DNA of 48,955 nucleotides from an uncultured Clostridia bacterium (GTDB taxonomy: Bacteria > Bacillota > Clostridia > TANB77 > RGIG9151), in contig CAKSUD010000004.1 of assembly GCA_934500865.1 (NCBI GenBank), positions 1 to 48,955 on the forward strand, in the 5' to 3' direction. Positions within the stretch are counted from its first letter, which is position 1. Every line of letters begins with the position of its first letter. A program made the translations under genes and the position numbers. This document shows, piece after piece, positions 7,518 to 16,673 of the stretch. The notes beneath the pieces are model-generated. The model worked only from the letters and a program-made list of their open reading frames with translations, was not told where the DNA came from and ran no database searches.

Positions 7518-9197
7518 ATGATTATTGAAAGAATAATCTATAACATTTTAGCTGTTTTGTTTTTTGTATACACAATTAAGTCCTATATAACCAAACGTAA
7601 AGAGGCGTATTTAGTTGTTGCCGGCGGAGAAGTTGTGGCTGTGACTTTTAATGTGCTAAACTTATTTAATGGAGTTTATTATGGGAATTATTTGTTCGAA
7701 ATTATTTCGGCTGTTTTGGGAATAGTGATTCCGAGTGTTGTATTTTTTAATGATTATTTTGGAATGATAAGAAATAATATTATGGGATTACTTGGACCTG
7801 GGGGAAATATATTTGAAAAGGGTATGGTTAATGAATATTACAATAAAATTCCTATGTTAGATCCGAAAGACCCTGCTGATATTGTTAAGTGGAATAAGCT
7901 AAATGAAGAAGATATTTTTGTTCAATTAAAAGATAGATTTGCTAAGGCCGAAAGTTTAGCGGAAAAAGGAGAATACAAAGAGGCATTGGATATATATAAT
8001 GGTGCTGAAGCATTATTTAATGAAAATCCGATTATATTGTTTAATGCCGGTGTTATATATATGAAAAATGCAAATTACGAGCAAGCTACCGTAAGGTTTT
8101 TAAGAGCAGCGGAATTACTTGAAAATCAAGAAATCGATGGGGATTCAAGTGCTTCTATTGCTTTTGATAGAGCTAAAGTTATTATTCAAGGAATTGAAAA
8201 ATTTGATGTTTATTATAACTTGGCGTTGGCTTTTGCTTGTTGGAATAAACCTGAACTTGCAGTTGAGAACTTCAAAAAAGCCGGTGAGGCTAAGTCTAAC
8301 TGGATTCTAGTTTATAAGCCTCTTGCGATAATTTTAGAGAACTTAAAGAGATACGAAGAAGCTGCTAAGATGTATGAAAAATTATCTGAGTATGAGCCGG
8401 AAGATTTTGCAAGTTACGGAAAAATTGGTACATTACTTGCATTTAAGAAAGAGTATGACAAGGCTATTATTAATTACAGAAAGGCTATAAGACTAGATCC
8501 TAATAATGCATTATTGTATTACAATATGGGAATACTTTTATATGAAACAGATAAGACTACTGAATCTATAAATACATTTAGAAATGCTATCGAAATTAAT
8601 CCGAATGATTATAGGTTCCACTATAATTTAGCGCTTTCTTTGGAAAAAGCTGACGAAAAGGCTTTGGCTATTGATGAACTTAACAGAACGCTTGAATTAA
8701 AGCCGGATTATACATCTGCTTCTAATATGCTAGCTATATTATATTGTGGAAACGGAAACAGAAATGCTGCTGTAAATGTTTGTGAAAATGCTATTAAGTA
8801 TGACCCGGACAATTATGAATTATACTTTAATGCAGCTATTGCTTATATGGAAATGAAGGACTACGAAAATGCAAAGAAGTATTTTACAATTGCAACATTA
8901 AAGAATTCAGAACTTGCGGAAGCATATTTCGGATTAGGTCAAATTGCTGTTATAAAAGAAGAGTATTCTGTTGCTGAGGAGAACTATATAAAGGCTATAA
9001 GAGTAAATCCTGAATATCCAAACCCATATTACAATATTTCCAGAATATACGCATATAGGAAGGAATACGCTAAGGTTATGGAGAATTTAACACAGGCTGT
9101 GAAATTAAATCCTGCATATAAACAAAGAATTAGAAATGATGGAGCCTTTGACTTTATGAAAAATATGAATGATTTTAAGGCTTTAATTTCAGACTAA
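7518..9197 (+). CDS. Membrane-anchored tetratricopeptide-repeat protein
   Basis: A 559-residue protein with three predicted membrane segments in the first 80 residues (about 6-23, 31-50, 58-77), followed by about ten TPR units from residue 140 on. Clear repeats include DFASYGKIGTLLAFKKEYDK, ALLYYNMGILLYETDKTTES and AEAYFGLGQIAVIKEEYSVA, each about 34 residues. TPR arrays are protein-protein scaffolds; this one would face the cytosol. A GGAGGG site precedes the ATG. It lies 22 bases after yaaT and 34 before the thioredoxin gene, so it may belong to the same transcription unit. No specific function can be given. Confidence 0.88.
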   Translation: MIIERIIYNILAVLFFVYTIKSYITKRKEAYLVVAGGEVVAVTFNVLNLFNGVYYGNYLFEIISAVLGIVIPSVVFFNDYFGMIRNNIMGLLGPGGNIFEKGMVNEYYNKIPMLDPKDPADIVKWNKLNEEDIFVQLKDRFAKAESLAEKGEYKEALDIYNGAEALFNENPIILFNAGVIYMKNANYEQATVRFLRAAELLENQEIDGDSSASIAFDRAKVIIQGIEKFDVYYNLALAFACWNKPELAVENFKKAGEAKSNWILVYKPLAIILENLKRYEEAAKMYEKLSEYEPEDFASYGKIGTLLAFKKEYDKAIINYRKAIRLDPNNALLYYNMGILLYETDKTTESINTFRNAIEINPNDYRFHYNLALSLEKADEKALAIDELNRTLELKPDYTSASNMLAILYCGNGNRNAAVNVCENAIKYDPDNYELYFNAAIAYMEMKDYENAKKYFTIATLKNSELAEAYFGLGQIAVIKEEYSVAEENYIKAIRVNPEYPNPYYNISRIYAYRKEYAKVMENLTQAVKLNPAYKQRIRNDGAFDFMKNMNDFKALISD

Positions 9198-9230
9198 ATT
9201 TTAGATACAAAAGAAAGGATTGATGTTTTA

Positions 9231-9554
9231 ATGGGAGATAAAGTTATTAATTTGACAAATGAAAATTACGAGAGCTTTATTAACACAGACAAACCGGTTG
9301 TGGTTGACTTTTGGGCTACTTGGTGTGGACCTTGCAGAATGGTTAGTCCGGTTATTGAGTCACTTGCTGATGAATTTGATGGTCAAATGCCAATTTGCAA
9401 GTTAAATGTTGATGAAGTGCCTGATGTGGCTACACAATATAAAATTATGAGTATACCTACTGTTATGATAGTGAAAAATGGTGAGGTTATTGACAAGGCT
9501 GTTGGAGTTAGAACTAAAGAAGAATATCAAAATATGATAAAGAATGTATTATAG
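9231..9554 (+). CDS. trxA: Thioredoxin
   Basis: Small cytosolic disulfide reductase, 107 residues. The active site is ATWCGPCRMVSP, with the conserved upstream VVDFWA and the cis-proline loop MSIPTVMIVKNG. An AAAGGA site lies upstream of the ATG. It is reduced by thioredoxin reductase, which is not encoded in the window. A strong terminator follows. Confidence 0.96.
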   Translation: MGDKVINLTNENYESFINTDKPVVVDFWATWCGPCRMVSPVIESLADEFDGQMPICKLNVDEVPDVATQYKIMSIPTVMIVKNGEVIDKAVGVRTKEEYQNMIKNVL

Positions 9555-9569
9555 TTTGTAAATGGCAAA

Positions 9570-9611
9570 AAACGCATTAGCTTTTGAGATACACAAAACT
9601 AATGCGTTTTG
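9570..9611 (+). terminator. Terminator or attenuator between trxA and murG
   Basis: A 12-bp perfect stem AAAACGCATTAG / CTAATGCGTTTT, which can be extended inward by TTTTG / CAAAA past a one-base bulge. The T-run after it is only four bases, so readthrough into murG (start 26 bases later) is likely; no other promoter for murG is obvious. Confidence 0.7.
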
Positions 9612-9636
9612 AGGTATTTAAAGGAGAATTAATTAT

Positions 9637-10671
9637 ATGAATATTGTTATTGCAGCCGGAGGAACTGCCGGTCATATAAATCCCGGAATTTCTATTGCTA
9701 ATATAATAAAAAAATATTATCCTGATGCAAAAATCACTTTTATAGGTACTGAGTATGGCTTAGAAGGAAAATTGGTTCCAAAAGCCGGATATGATATTAA
9801 ATTTATCCATTCTAAAGGCTTATCCAAAAATCCAATAAAACTAGCAAAGTCCATATTCGCTAATACCAGAGGAATATGCGAAGCGCATAAGTTACTAAAG
9901 GAATTAAATCCTAAAGTTGTAATTGGAATGGGTGGATATGTTTGTGCACCAGTTTTATTTGTAGCTAAAAAGATGCTTGGAATACCGGTATTTATTCATG
10001 AAAGCAATTCTATTGCAGGTAAAACAAACAAGTTTATAGGGAAATTTGCTGATGGAATTGCTTTAGGTTTTGAAGGAACTAAGCAAGAGTTTAAAAGCAA
10101 GTTCGTCTTTGTAACAGGTAATCCTGTAAACCAAGATTTTTTCGATGTGAAGAAAACTGATGAGAATGATACAGTGTTAGTCTTTGGTGGAAGTCAAGGC
10201 GCGAAAGCTATAAATGATACGATAATTGACTTGGTTAATAATTATAAGTTTGAATATAAGTTAATTTATGCAACCGGTGAAAAGAATTTTGAATCTGTTA
10301 AAAGTCAAATAAAAGATTTGAGTAAAGTTGAACTACTTCCGTACATAAATAATATGCCATATATGTATTCTAGAGTTTCACTTGTAGTGGCTAGGGCAGG
10401 AGCACTTACGATAAGTGAATTGGAGGCTGCCGGAATGCCCGGAATTTTAATTCCACTTCCGACTGCTGCTGAAAACCATCAAGAGTACAATGCAAGGGCT
10501 TTTGAAAAAAATGGTGGCGGAGTTATGCTACTTGAAAAAGATTTGAATGCGAAAAAGTTGAATTCTTTAATAGTAAAAATGCTTAAAGACAAAAAGAAGA
10601 CAATTGATATTAAAAGGGAAAATGCTGACGAGAAAATCTTTAGAATGATAAGACCATATTTAGAAAAATGA
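9637..10671 (+). CDS. murG: UDP-GlcNAc:lipid I N-acetylglucosaminyltransferase MurG
   Basis: Transfers GlcNAc from UDP-GlcNAc to lipid I to make lipid II at the inner face of the membrane. The N-terminal glycine loop is AAGGTAGHINPG, with GMGGYVCAPVL and IHESNSIAGKTNK following; the C-terminal UDP-GlcNAc site includes FGGSQGAKAIND, ARAGALTISELEAAGMPGIL and PLPTAAENHQEYNA. At 344 residues it is slightly shorter than typical (about 355-365). It stands outside the usual dcw cluster, as in several Clostridia. Confidence 0.96.
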   Translation: MNIVIAAGGTAGHINPGISIANIIKKYYPDAKITFIGTEYGLEGKLVPKAGYDIKFIHSKGLSKNPIKLAKSIFANTRGICEAHKLLKELNPKVVIGMGGYVCAPVLFVAKKMLGIPVFIHESNSIAGKTNKFIGKFADGIALGFEGTKQEFKSKFVFVTGNPVNQDFFDVKKTDENDTVLVFGGSQGAKAINDTIIDLVNNYKFEYKLIYATGEKNFESVKSQIKDLSKVELLPYINNMPYMYSRVSLVVARAGALTISELEAAGMPGILIPLPTAAENHQEYNARAFEKNGGGVMLLEKDLNAKKLNSLIVKMLKDKKKTIDIKRENADEKIFRMIRPYLEK

Positions 10672-10738
10672 TATACATATTTTTGGTAAATAGTCCGATA
10701 TAATTGACAGAAAAAATATATAGTTTAGGGGTGGTAAT

Positions 10739-11854
10739 GTGGAAGGAGAATTTAAAATAAATTACAGAAAAATGTTTAAGTTTTTACTTACAATAGTTCT
10801 AGTCTTAGCTGGTGTAGTCTTGGGATTAGAACTTGCAATATTCTTTTTGCCGTTTGTGATTGCATACATAATTTCTAAGATAATTGAAAAACCGGTAGAG
10901 GTTTTGACGAAAAAGTTTAAGTTCCCTAGAATAGCAGCGGTAATTATGTGCATATTAGCTTTCATAGGAGCGGTTGGGGCTATTTGCTATTGGTTTGTTG
11001 CGGCAGTTATAAGAGAAGTAATTGCATTGTCTGCACAGACGAATTATATTTTCCCAACATTATATAATGCGATTTCTACTCAGGTAGGAAGATTTACTTT
11101 CTTTTATCAAAACTTAGATTTGTCTCCGGAATTGATCGCCGGAATACAAAGCACAGTTTTAAGTATTGTTAATACTCTTTTAACTTCATTGTCTGAGCTA
11201 ATTAATTCGGCTGGCAATTTTGCTGTTAGTTTTGTTGTTAACTTGCCAAATGCATTGATTTATACGATTATTACATTGCTTTCAACGTTTTTCATAAGCT
11301 CAGATACAAAGTTTATTTCGGATTCATTAGAGAAACACTTGCCATTAAAGTGGTTGGCTAAGGTTGAGGGAATAGTAAACGATTTATTTAGTGCTTTAGG
11401 TGGATACTTAAAGGCACAGGGAATTTTGATTACAATAACTTTTTGTGAGTTGTTTATAGGTCTTAGTATTTTTAGAATAAATTATGCATTGATTTTAGCA
11501 ATTGTTATTGCGATTATTGATGCTTTGCCAATACTCGGTACCGGTACAGTCTTAATTCCTTGGGGAGTAATATTACTAATAATGGGAAATTATCCACTAG
11601 CATTTGGAATTCTAGGTTTGTATTTATTTATAACAATAGTAAGACAATTAATTGAACCAAAAATTGTTGGTACACAAATTGGTATATATCCGTTACTTAC
11701 GTTAATAGCTATGTATACCGGTGTTCAGCTAATCGGTGTCTTAGGATTAATTGCAGGTCCAATCGTACTAATTATTTTGAAGAATGTTTTGGGTGGAATT
11801 TACAACAAGGGAATTTTGAAAGAAATATTTGATGGAAGAGTACAATCTAATTAA
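10739..11854 (+). CDS. AI-2E family membrane permease (YdiK/YtvI-like)
   Basis: A polytopic membrane protein of the AI-2E (UPF0118) family. Its 371 residues carry about eight membrane segments: two N-terminal (about 13-45), one at 65-90, a central amphipathic stretch (100-170), then a C-terminal bundle (about 175-355) with YLKAQGILITITFCELFIGL and LGTGTVLIPWGVILLIMGNY. Members include YtvI/SpoVV-type dipicolinate channels and sodium-proton or AI-2 exporters, so the substrate cannot be fixed; in a spore former YtvI is a candidate (inference). The start is a GTG at 10739 preceded by AGGGG; the ATG two bases earlier is out of frame. Confidence 0.85.
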   Translation: MEGEFKINYRKMFKFLLTIVLVLAGVVLGLELAIFFLPFVIAYIISKIIEKPVEVLTKKFKFPRIAAVIMCILAFIGAVGAICYWFVAAVIREVIALSAQTNYIFPTLYNAISTQVGRFTFFYQNLDLSPELIAGIQSTVLSIVNTLLTSLSELINSAGNFAVSFVVNLPNALIYTIITLLSTFFISSDTKFISDSLEKHLPLKWLAKVEGIVNDLFSALGGYLKAQGILITITFCELFIGLSIFRINYALILAIVIAIIDALPILGTGTVLIPWGVILLIMGNYPLAFGILGLYLFITIVRQLIEPKIVGTQIGIYPLLTLIAMYTGVQLIGVLGLIAGPIVLIILKNVLGGIYNKGILKEIFDGRVQSN

Positions 11855-11859
11855 ATGAC

Positions 11860-11900
11860 AAAAACACAAGTGATTTGTTTATAAATTACTTGTGTTTTTT
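11860..11900 (+). terminator. Rho-independent terminator after the AI-2E permease gene
   Basis: A 12-bp stem AAAAACACAAGT / ACTTGTGTTTTT with an inner ATTT/AAAT pairing, ending in a run of six T. Confidence 0.85.
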
Positions 11901-11927
11901 AGTCCCTAAGAGAGTTTGGAAAAAGAG

Positions 11928-11956
11928 TTGCATTTTACATAATTATGTGATATATT
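11928..11956 (+). promoter_or_regulatory. Sigma-A-type promoter for the orphan 217-residue gene
   Basis: TTGCAT, 17 bases, then extended -10 TGATATATT (TATATT at 11951-11956). Transcription would start about 60 bases before the ATG at 12021. Confidence 0.65.
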
Positions 11957-12020
11957 GGTCAAGTATGAATATAAACTTATATCCACTTAATGTGGAGGAT
12001 GTATTTTTGGAGGACATATT

Positions 12021-12674
12021 ATGTGTAACCAGAAAAAGCTCGAACACTTTTACCTCGTTGGCGAAAAAGAAAGGGACGTTGTTAAGGAATGGCTGTTAGT
12101 GCAAAAAGCTAAAAATGACATGGAAGCAGCTTTTGTGGACGGCATTAGTAAGACATTGGTGGAAATCGATTATGACTATATGATTTCAGGGCTTGAACCT
12201 ACCGTTGAAAGTGATGGAGAAATTCATTACAAACCGGGCGGAAAAGTTTGCAATTGGTTGGCAGGTCATTGGTGGATTGACTTGGCAAAGGATTTTGCTC
12301 CGGAGTATGATTCTAGACTGGCAACGCTTAGCGAATTGTGGCTTTGGTATGCATATAGAGTTGCAATGGGTTGGTGGAGCCTCGAGTATATCTGCAATGT
12401 AAGCAGATACTATTGCAAACCGCAAACTTTTGTCGACCGTTATTCAGCCTATGAAGCTAAGTCAGGCATGGTTTCAATTGGCGGTGCAAGAGATGGTACC
12501 AATAACACTTACAAAATTACTTGGCATAACGGTAAATTTGCTTTGGTTGGCGGTTGGAGAAATCCGGTTGCCTTTTATGAACTTGTTCCTAATGCTGAAT
12601 ACCATGGACATTCACTTTGCAGTGGCGAAGGTGGAACCGGTGTGGTGACTTTGCACAAAATACCCAAGTTCTAA
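12021..12674 (+). CDS. Orphan Trp-rich protein of unknown function
   Basis: I do not recognise this 217-residue protein. It has no signal peptide or clear membrane helix and is rich in tryptophan (ten residues), including NWLAGHWWID, LWLWYAY and GWWSLEY. The C-terminal half (VSIGGARDGTNNTYKITWHN, GKFALVGGWRNPVAFYELVP) looks like beta structure. The start is firm: GGAGG lies eight bases before the ATG. It is bounded by its own promoter (11928) and terminator (12717), so it is monocistronic. Codon use has more C/G-ended codons than its neighbours, which could mean recent acquisition (inference). The coding reading is sure; the function is unknown. Confidence 0.75.
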   Translation: MCNQKKLEHFYLVGEKERDVVKEWLLVQKAKNDMEAAFVDGISKTLVEIDYDYMISGLEPTVESDGEIHYKPGGKVCNWLAGHWWIDLAKDFAPEYDSRLATLSELWLWYAYRVAMGWWSLEYICNVSRYYCKPQTFVDRYSAYEAKSGMVSIGGARDGTNNTYKITWHNGKFALVGGWRNPVAFYELVPNAEYHGHSLCSGEGGTGVVTLHKIPKF

Positions 12675-12716
12675 TTAAGTATAACCATTAAAATGTAGTG
12701 ATTATGCCATAATATT

Positions 12717-12754
12717 AAAAATAAGAGCAATCCGTAAGGAAGGCTCTTATTTTT
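12717..12754 (+). terminator. Rho-independent terminator after the orphan gene
   Basis: Stem AAATAAGAGC / GCTCTTATTT around a 14-base loop that can itself pair TCC/GGA, followed by TT. The 3' end abuts the -35 box of the recG promoter. Confidence 0.8.
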
Positions 12755-12755
12755 C

Positions 12756-12784
12756 TTTACACTAACTCGAAAATTTTATATAAT
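12756..12784 (+). promoter_or_regulatory. Sigma-A-type promoter for recG
   Basis: TTTACA, 17 bases, then a consensus TATAAT at 12779-12784, 20 bases before the recG ATG. Confidence 0.75.
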
Positions 12785-12804
12785 ACATTCTAAGGAGATA
12801 CGAT

Positions 12805-14859
12805 ATGAAATTATCATTAAACGATTCAATAAGATATATAAAAGGCGTTGGACCTTCTCGTGAAAAACTTTTTAATAATTTGAATATATATACAATAAAG
12901 GATTTACTGTTTCATTTTCCTAGGGATTATGAGGATAGAACTGAAAAAAAGAAGATTTTTGAACTGATGGATGGGGAAAAAACTTCTTTTTGTGCTACTA
13001 TAAGCGGAAAAGTCACTGTAGCTCGTCCGAGAGGAAATATGGTTATGATAAAGGCTAATGCAGTAGATGAAACCGGTTCGGTAAGTCTTGTTTGGTTTAA
13101 TGCGACATATGTTAAAAATATTCTTAAAACCGGTGCCACATATACTTTTTATGGTCAAATTAAACGGACTGCTAATAGAATTGAAGTTGTTAATCCGATT
13201 TTTGACGATAAGGGTAACAAGAATACAGGTAAAATACTAGGAATATATCCTTCAACTAATGGTCTTTCTCAAACAGCTATTAGAACTGCAATAGAAAATA
13301 TAATAGATGAGGGGAATGGAAAGACAGAGGAATATATGCCGGAGAGTATAAGGCTTAATAACGATTTAGAAGAGATAAATAGTGCACTTTATTCAATTCA
13401 TTTTCCAACCGGTAAAGAGGACTATATAAAGGCAAGGCGTAGGCTTGTGTTTGATGAACTTTTACTGCTTGAATTAGGACTTATGCAATTAAAAAATAGT
13501 AATAATTCAAGTAAAAAAGGCATTAAGTTTAATATATGTGATGAAGTAACAGAATTTATAGATAATCTAAGCTTTAAGCTTACAAATGCTCAAAGCCGAG
13601 TAATAAAGGACATCTTTTCTGATATGAATAGTGATAAAGCCATGAATAGATTACTTCAAGGAGATGTTGGAAGCGGAAAAACAATTGTTGCGGCGATATC
13701 TATATTTAATGCTGTAAAAAATGGATATCAGGCTGTTATGATGGCGCCTACCGGAATTCTTGCTGAACAGCATTTTAATGAGTTTACAAGACTTTTTGGA
13801 AAATACGGTATAAGTGTGGAATTATTGTCCGGTTCGCTTACGGCAAAACAAAAAAAGATAGTAAAAGAGAAAATTGAGAATGGAGAAGTGGACATTGTTG
13901 TTGGAACACATGCACTTTTGGAAGATGATGTTGTGTTTAACAAGCTTGGGTTAATTGTTACTGATGAACAGCATAGATTTGGAGTAAATCAGCGGAGCAA
14001 ACTTACGCAAAAAGGGCAGAATCCTGATGTGCTAATTATGACTGCCACACCAATTCCACGAACACTTGCATTAATTCTTTATGGGGACTTAGACATTTCA
14101 GTAATAGACGAGTTGCCACCTAATAGAAAGGTTATCGAAACATTTTTGATAGGAGAAACTCTCGAAGAAAGACTTAATGGTTTTATAAAGAAGGAAATAG
14201 ATGAGGGTAGGCAGGCTTATGTCGTATGTCCACTAATTGAGGAACAAGAAGAAAGTTTAGATGATGAAGAAGAAGTAAAATTAAAGAATGTTGCTGAGGT
14301 TTATGAATGCTATAAAAAGATTTTTCCAAACTACAACATTGAAATTTTGCATGGAAAAATGCGCCCAAAAGACAAAGATGAGATTATGCTTAGGTTTAAA
14401 AACGGAGAAGTGGATATACTTATCTCTACTACTGTTATAGAGGTGGGGGTAAATGTTCCTAATGCAACACTTATGATTATAGAGAATGCTGAGAGGTTTG
14501 GACTTGCAGCGTTACATCAGCTAAGAGGAAGAGTGGGCAGAGGTAGTGAAAAATCGTATTGTATATTAAAATGTTATAAGCTTTCTAAAAATACTAAAGA
14601 ACGTATGGAGATAATGACCAAAACAAATGATGGATTTAAAATTGCTGAAAAGGATTTGGAACTTAGAGGCCCGGGTGAGTTTTTCGGAGTAAGGCAGCAT
14701 GGAATACCGGAATTCAAAATTGCAAATATCTTCGCTGATAAAATGATTTTAGAGGAATCAAACAGGGTGGCTAAGGAAATTATTAAAGAGGCAAGTAAAC
14801 CTGAGTTTGAACCACTTTTTGAAAAGGTGGAAGAAAAGTTTAGTGGAATTGTGTTATAA
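12805..14859 (+). CDS. recG: ATP-dependent DNA helicase RecG
   Basis: Superfamily 2 helicase that remodels stalled forks and Holliday junctions. At 684 residues it is full length. The N-terminal wedge/OB domain (about 1-230) is followed by the two motor domains: Walker A LLQGDVGSGKTIVA, MMAPTGILAEQH, the DEQH box VTDEQHRFGVNQR, motif III MTATPIPRTLAL, then ISTTVIEVGVNVPNATLMII and the QxxGRxGR motif HQLRGRVGRG. AAGGAG precedes the ATG and a near-consensus promoter lies directly upstream. Confidence 0.97.
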   Translation: MKLSLNDSIRYIKGVGPSREKLFNNLNIYTIKDLLFHFPRDYEDRTEKKKIFELMDGEKTSFCATISGKVTVARPRGNMVMIKANAVDETGSVSLVWFNATYVKNILKTGATYTFYGQIKRTANRIEVVNPIFDDKGNKNTGKILGIYPSTNGLSQTAIRTAIENIIDEGNGKTEEYMPESIRLNNDLEEINSALYSIHFPTGKEDYIKARRRLVFDELLLLELGLMQLKNSNNSSKKGIKFNICDEVTEFIDNLSFKLTNAQSRVIKDIFSDMNSDKAMNRLLQGDVGSGKTIVAAISIFNAVKNGYQAVMMAPTGILAEQHFNEFTRLFGKYGISVELLSGSLTAKQKKIVKEKIENGEVDIVVGTHALLEDDVVFNKLGLIVTDEQHRFGVNQRSKLTQKGQNPDVLIMTATPIPRTLALILYGDLDISVIDELPPNRKVIETFLIGETLEERLNGFIKKEIDEGRQAYVVCPLIEEQEESLDDEEEVKLKNVAEVYECYKKIFPNYNIEILHGKMRPKDKDEIMLRFKNGEVDILISTTVIEVGVNVPNATLMIIENAERFGLAALHQLRGRVGRGSEKSYCILKCYKLSKNTKERMEIMTKTNDGFKIAEKDLELRGPGEFFGVRQHGIPEFKIANIFADKMILEESNRVAKEIIKEASKPEFEPLFEKVEEKFSGIVL

Positions 14860-14911
14860 AAACTATAAAAAAATGCAAAAAATAAACCGATATTTAAACG
14901 AATGAGTATTT

Positions 14912-14940
14912 TTGACATAAGATAAAAGTATAAATATATA
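14912..14940 (+). promoter_or_regulatory. Possible promoter for glgA
   Basis: Consensus TTGACA, 17 bases, then TATATA. The predicted start would fall almost on the ribosome site at 14943-14948, leaving a very short leader, so the assignment is tentative. Confidence 0.4.
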
Positions 14941-14958
14941 AAAAAGGATTTGATAAAA

Positions 14959-16416
14959 ATGGAACAACTCAAAATTTTGATGGTTTCAGCGGAAGTAGAA
15001 CCTTTCGCAAAAACAGGAGGACTTGCAGATGTTGCGGGTGCTTTACCTATGGCTCTAAAGGCTATGGGACATGATGTTAGAATTATTATGCCGAGATACC
15101 AATGTATCTCTACAAAAATGAGTTATCTTACTGATTTTCCTGTTGAAATGTTAGGAAAACAGGAAACAGCAATTGTACGAGAAGGTTCTTTGAATTTTGA
15201 AGAAGATTCGGAGCATTATTCCATACCGGTGTATTTTGTAGACAGCTATCATTATTTCGATAGACCGGGAATATATTGCTATGGAGATGATGCAGATAGA
15301 TTTTGCTTTTTCGATAAAGCAGTGTTAAAAATGCTGCCAAAGATAGGATTTAAGCCTGATATAATTCATTGCAATGACTGGCAAACAGGTCCCATACCGC
15401 TTTATTTAAAAGAAAAGTATGCAGATGATGTGTTTTATAATCAGATAGGATCTCTATTTACAATTCACAATCTCCAATACCAAGGAAATTTTGGCAAGGG
15501 TGTACTTCCGGTTATGGGGCTTGATGATAGTTTTTACACATCAGATAAACTTGAATTCTATGGTGAAGTTAATTTTATGAAAGCCGGAATTTTATATGCT
15601 GACCTTATAAACACAGTAAGTGAAACATATGTAAAGGAAATAAAAACTGCTGAATATGGAGAAAGGTTGAATGGACTTTTAAAGAGTAAGGAAGAGGATT
15701 TATACGGAATTGTAAACGGAATAGATACAAGGCATTATGATCCGGAAACTGACACAAGGATATATAAGAATTTTGATTCTACAACGCTTCATAATAAGGC
15801 TATAAATAAAAGAGAGTTACAAGACGAACTTGGACTTCAAAAAACTAATGCACCATTAATTGGTATGGTTACGAGAATTTGCGACCAAAAAGGTTTTGAA
15901 CTAATAGAACAGATTTTACCGGATTTAATTAATCTTGATGTTCAGTTTGTTGTGCTAGGTCTTGGTGATCTACATTATGAAGATTTATTTAGAGAATATG
16001 CAAAAAAATATCCGAATAAGTTTTCAGCAAATATTGAATTTAACGATACATTGGCACATAAAATTTATGCTGGGTCGGATATGTTCTTGATGCCTTCTAA
16101 ATTTGAACCTTGCGGACTGGGTCAATTAATTGCTTTTAGATATGGAAGTGTGCCGGTTGTAAGACAAACCGGTGGACTTAATGACACAGTCAAAGATTTT
16201 AAAATAGAAGAAGAAGAAGGAAATGGATTTTCATTTAAAGAATATAGTGCTAGAATGCTTATGAAAACTTTAGTTAGAGCTATTTCTGTTTATAAAAATA
16301 TGCCTGATGTTTGGGAGAAAATAGTAGTTTCAGGAATGGAAGGAGATTTCTCTTGGCGTAAAGTATCAGATAAGTATATAAGTTTGTATAAAAAGATAAT
16401 AGATAAGATTTTTTAG
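14959..16416 (+). CDS. glgA: Glycogen synthase (ADP-glucose type, GT5)
   Basis: Extends alpha-1,4-glucan from ADP-glucose; cytosolic. Family marks are the N-terminal ADP-glucose loop VEPFAKTGGLADVAGALP, the partner segment IIHCNDWQTGPIPLYLK, FTIHNLQYQGNFG, YGIVNGIDTRHYDP, and the C-terminal nucleotide loop KFEPCGLGQLIAFRYGSVPV with RQTGGLNDTV. It has 485 residues from the ATG at 14959, which has AAAGG at good spacing; the TTG at 14950 does not. No glgB, glgC, glgD or glgP lies in the window, so it stands apart from the usual glycogen operon. Confidence 0.95.
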   Translation: MEQLKILMVSAEVEPFAKTGGLADVAGALPMALKAMGHDVRIIMPRYQCISTKMSYLTDFPVEMLGKQETAIVREGSLNFEEDSEHYSIPVYFVDSYHYFDRPGIYCYGDDADRFCFFDKAVLKMLPKIGFKPDIIHCNDWQTGPIPLYLKEKYADDVFYNQIGSLFTIHNLQYQGNFGKGVLPVMGLDDSFYTSDKLEFYGEVNFMKAGILYADLINTVSETYVKEIKTAEYGERLNGLLKSKEEDLYGIVNGIDTRHYDPETDTRIYKNFDSTTLHNKAINKRELQDELGLQKTNAPLIGMVTRICDQKGFELIEQILPDLINLDVQFVVLGLGDLHYEDLFREYAKKYPNKFSANIEFNDTLAHKIYAGSDMFLMPSKFEPCGLGQLIAFRYGSVPVVRQTGGLNDTVKDFKIEEEEGNGFSFKEYSARMLMKTLVRAISVYKNMPDVWEKIVVSGMEGDFSWRKVSDKYISLYKKIIDKIF

Positions 16417-16430
16417 TCGATATTTTCCAA

Positions 16431-16459
16431 TTGAAAAACTACTAAAAATATGATAAAAT
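16431..16459 (+). promoter_or_regulatory. Sigma-A-type promoter for 6S RNA
   Basis: TTGAAA, 17 bases, then extended -10 TGATAAAAT (TAAAAT at 16454-16459). The predicted start near 16466 is just before the closing stem of the 6S RNA. Confidence 0.75.
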
Positions 16460-16466
16460 AATAGTA

Positions 16467-16670
16467 TAGAAAGAGAAAATTCCTGCGATGTACGAGGATA
16501 AGGATTATTTCAAACCAACACATTTTATATGGGATTCTGAAACTTTATGTATCGATTGTAGGCCCTCGCAATTTTGCGGAACGGGAAACGTGAGATACAT
16601 AGGAGGAGACCCACCTGCACATGCAGGTTCCGAAATATCCTTGATAAACGGCATAGGCGGGAATTTTTTT
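16467..16670 (+). ncRNA. ssrS: 6S RNA (RNA polymerase-sigma A regulator)
   Basis: About 200 nucleotides with the layout of 6S RNA, which mimics an open promoter and sequesters sigma-A holoenzyme. The terminal stem pairs AAATTCCTGC (16477-16486) with GCGGGAATTT (16657-16666). The 5' part TGCGATGTACG and the 3' part ACGGCATAGGCGGG resemble the conserved ends of the family, and the ACCCACCTGCACATGCAGGT hairpin on the 3' side is typical of Firmicutes members. A good promoter precedes it and the closing stem plus T-run forms its terminator. An open frame across it (16488-16676) is not a gene. Recognition is from memory of the family, not an alignment. Confidence 0.82.
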
Positions 16671-16673
16671 GTG

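Noticed and set aside
10699..10709. TATAATTGACA upstream of the AI-2E permease as a promoter
   Set aside because: TATAAT has no -35 at a proper distance, and TTGACA has no -10 17 bases downstream.
11875..12099. A 74-residue open frame before the orphan gene
   Set aside because: It overlaps the terminator at 11860-11900 and the start of the 217-residue gene in another frame, with no ribosome site.
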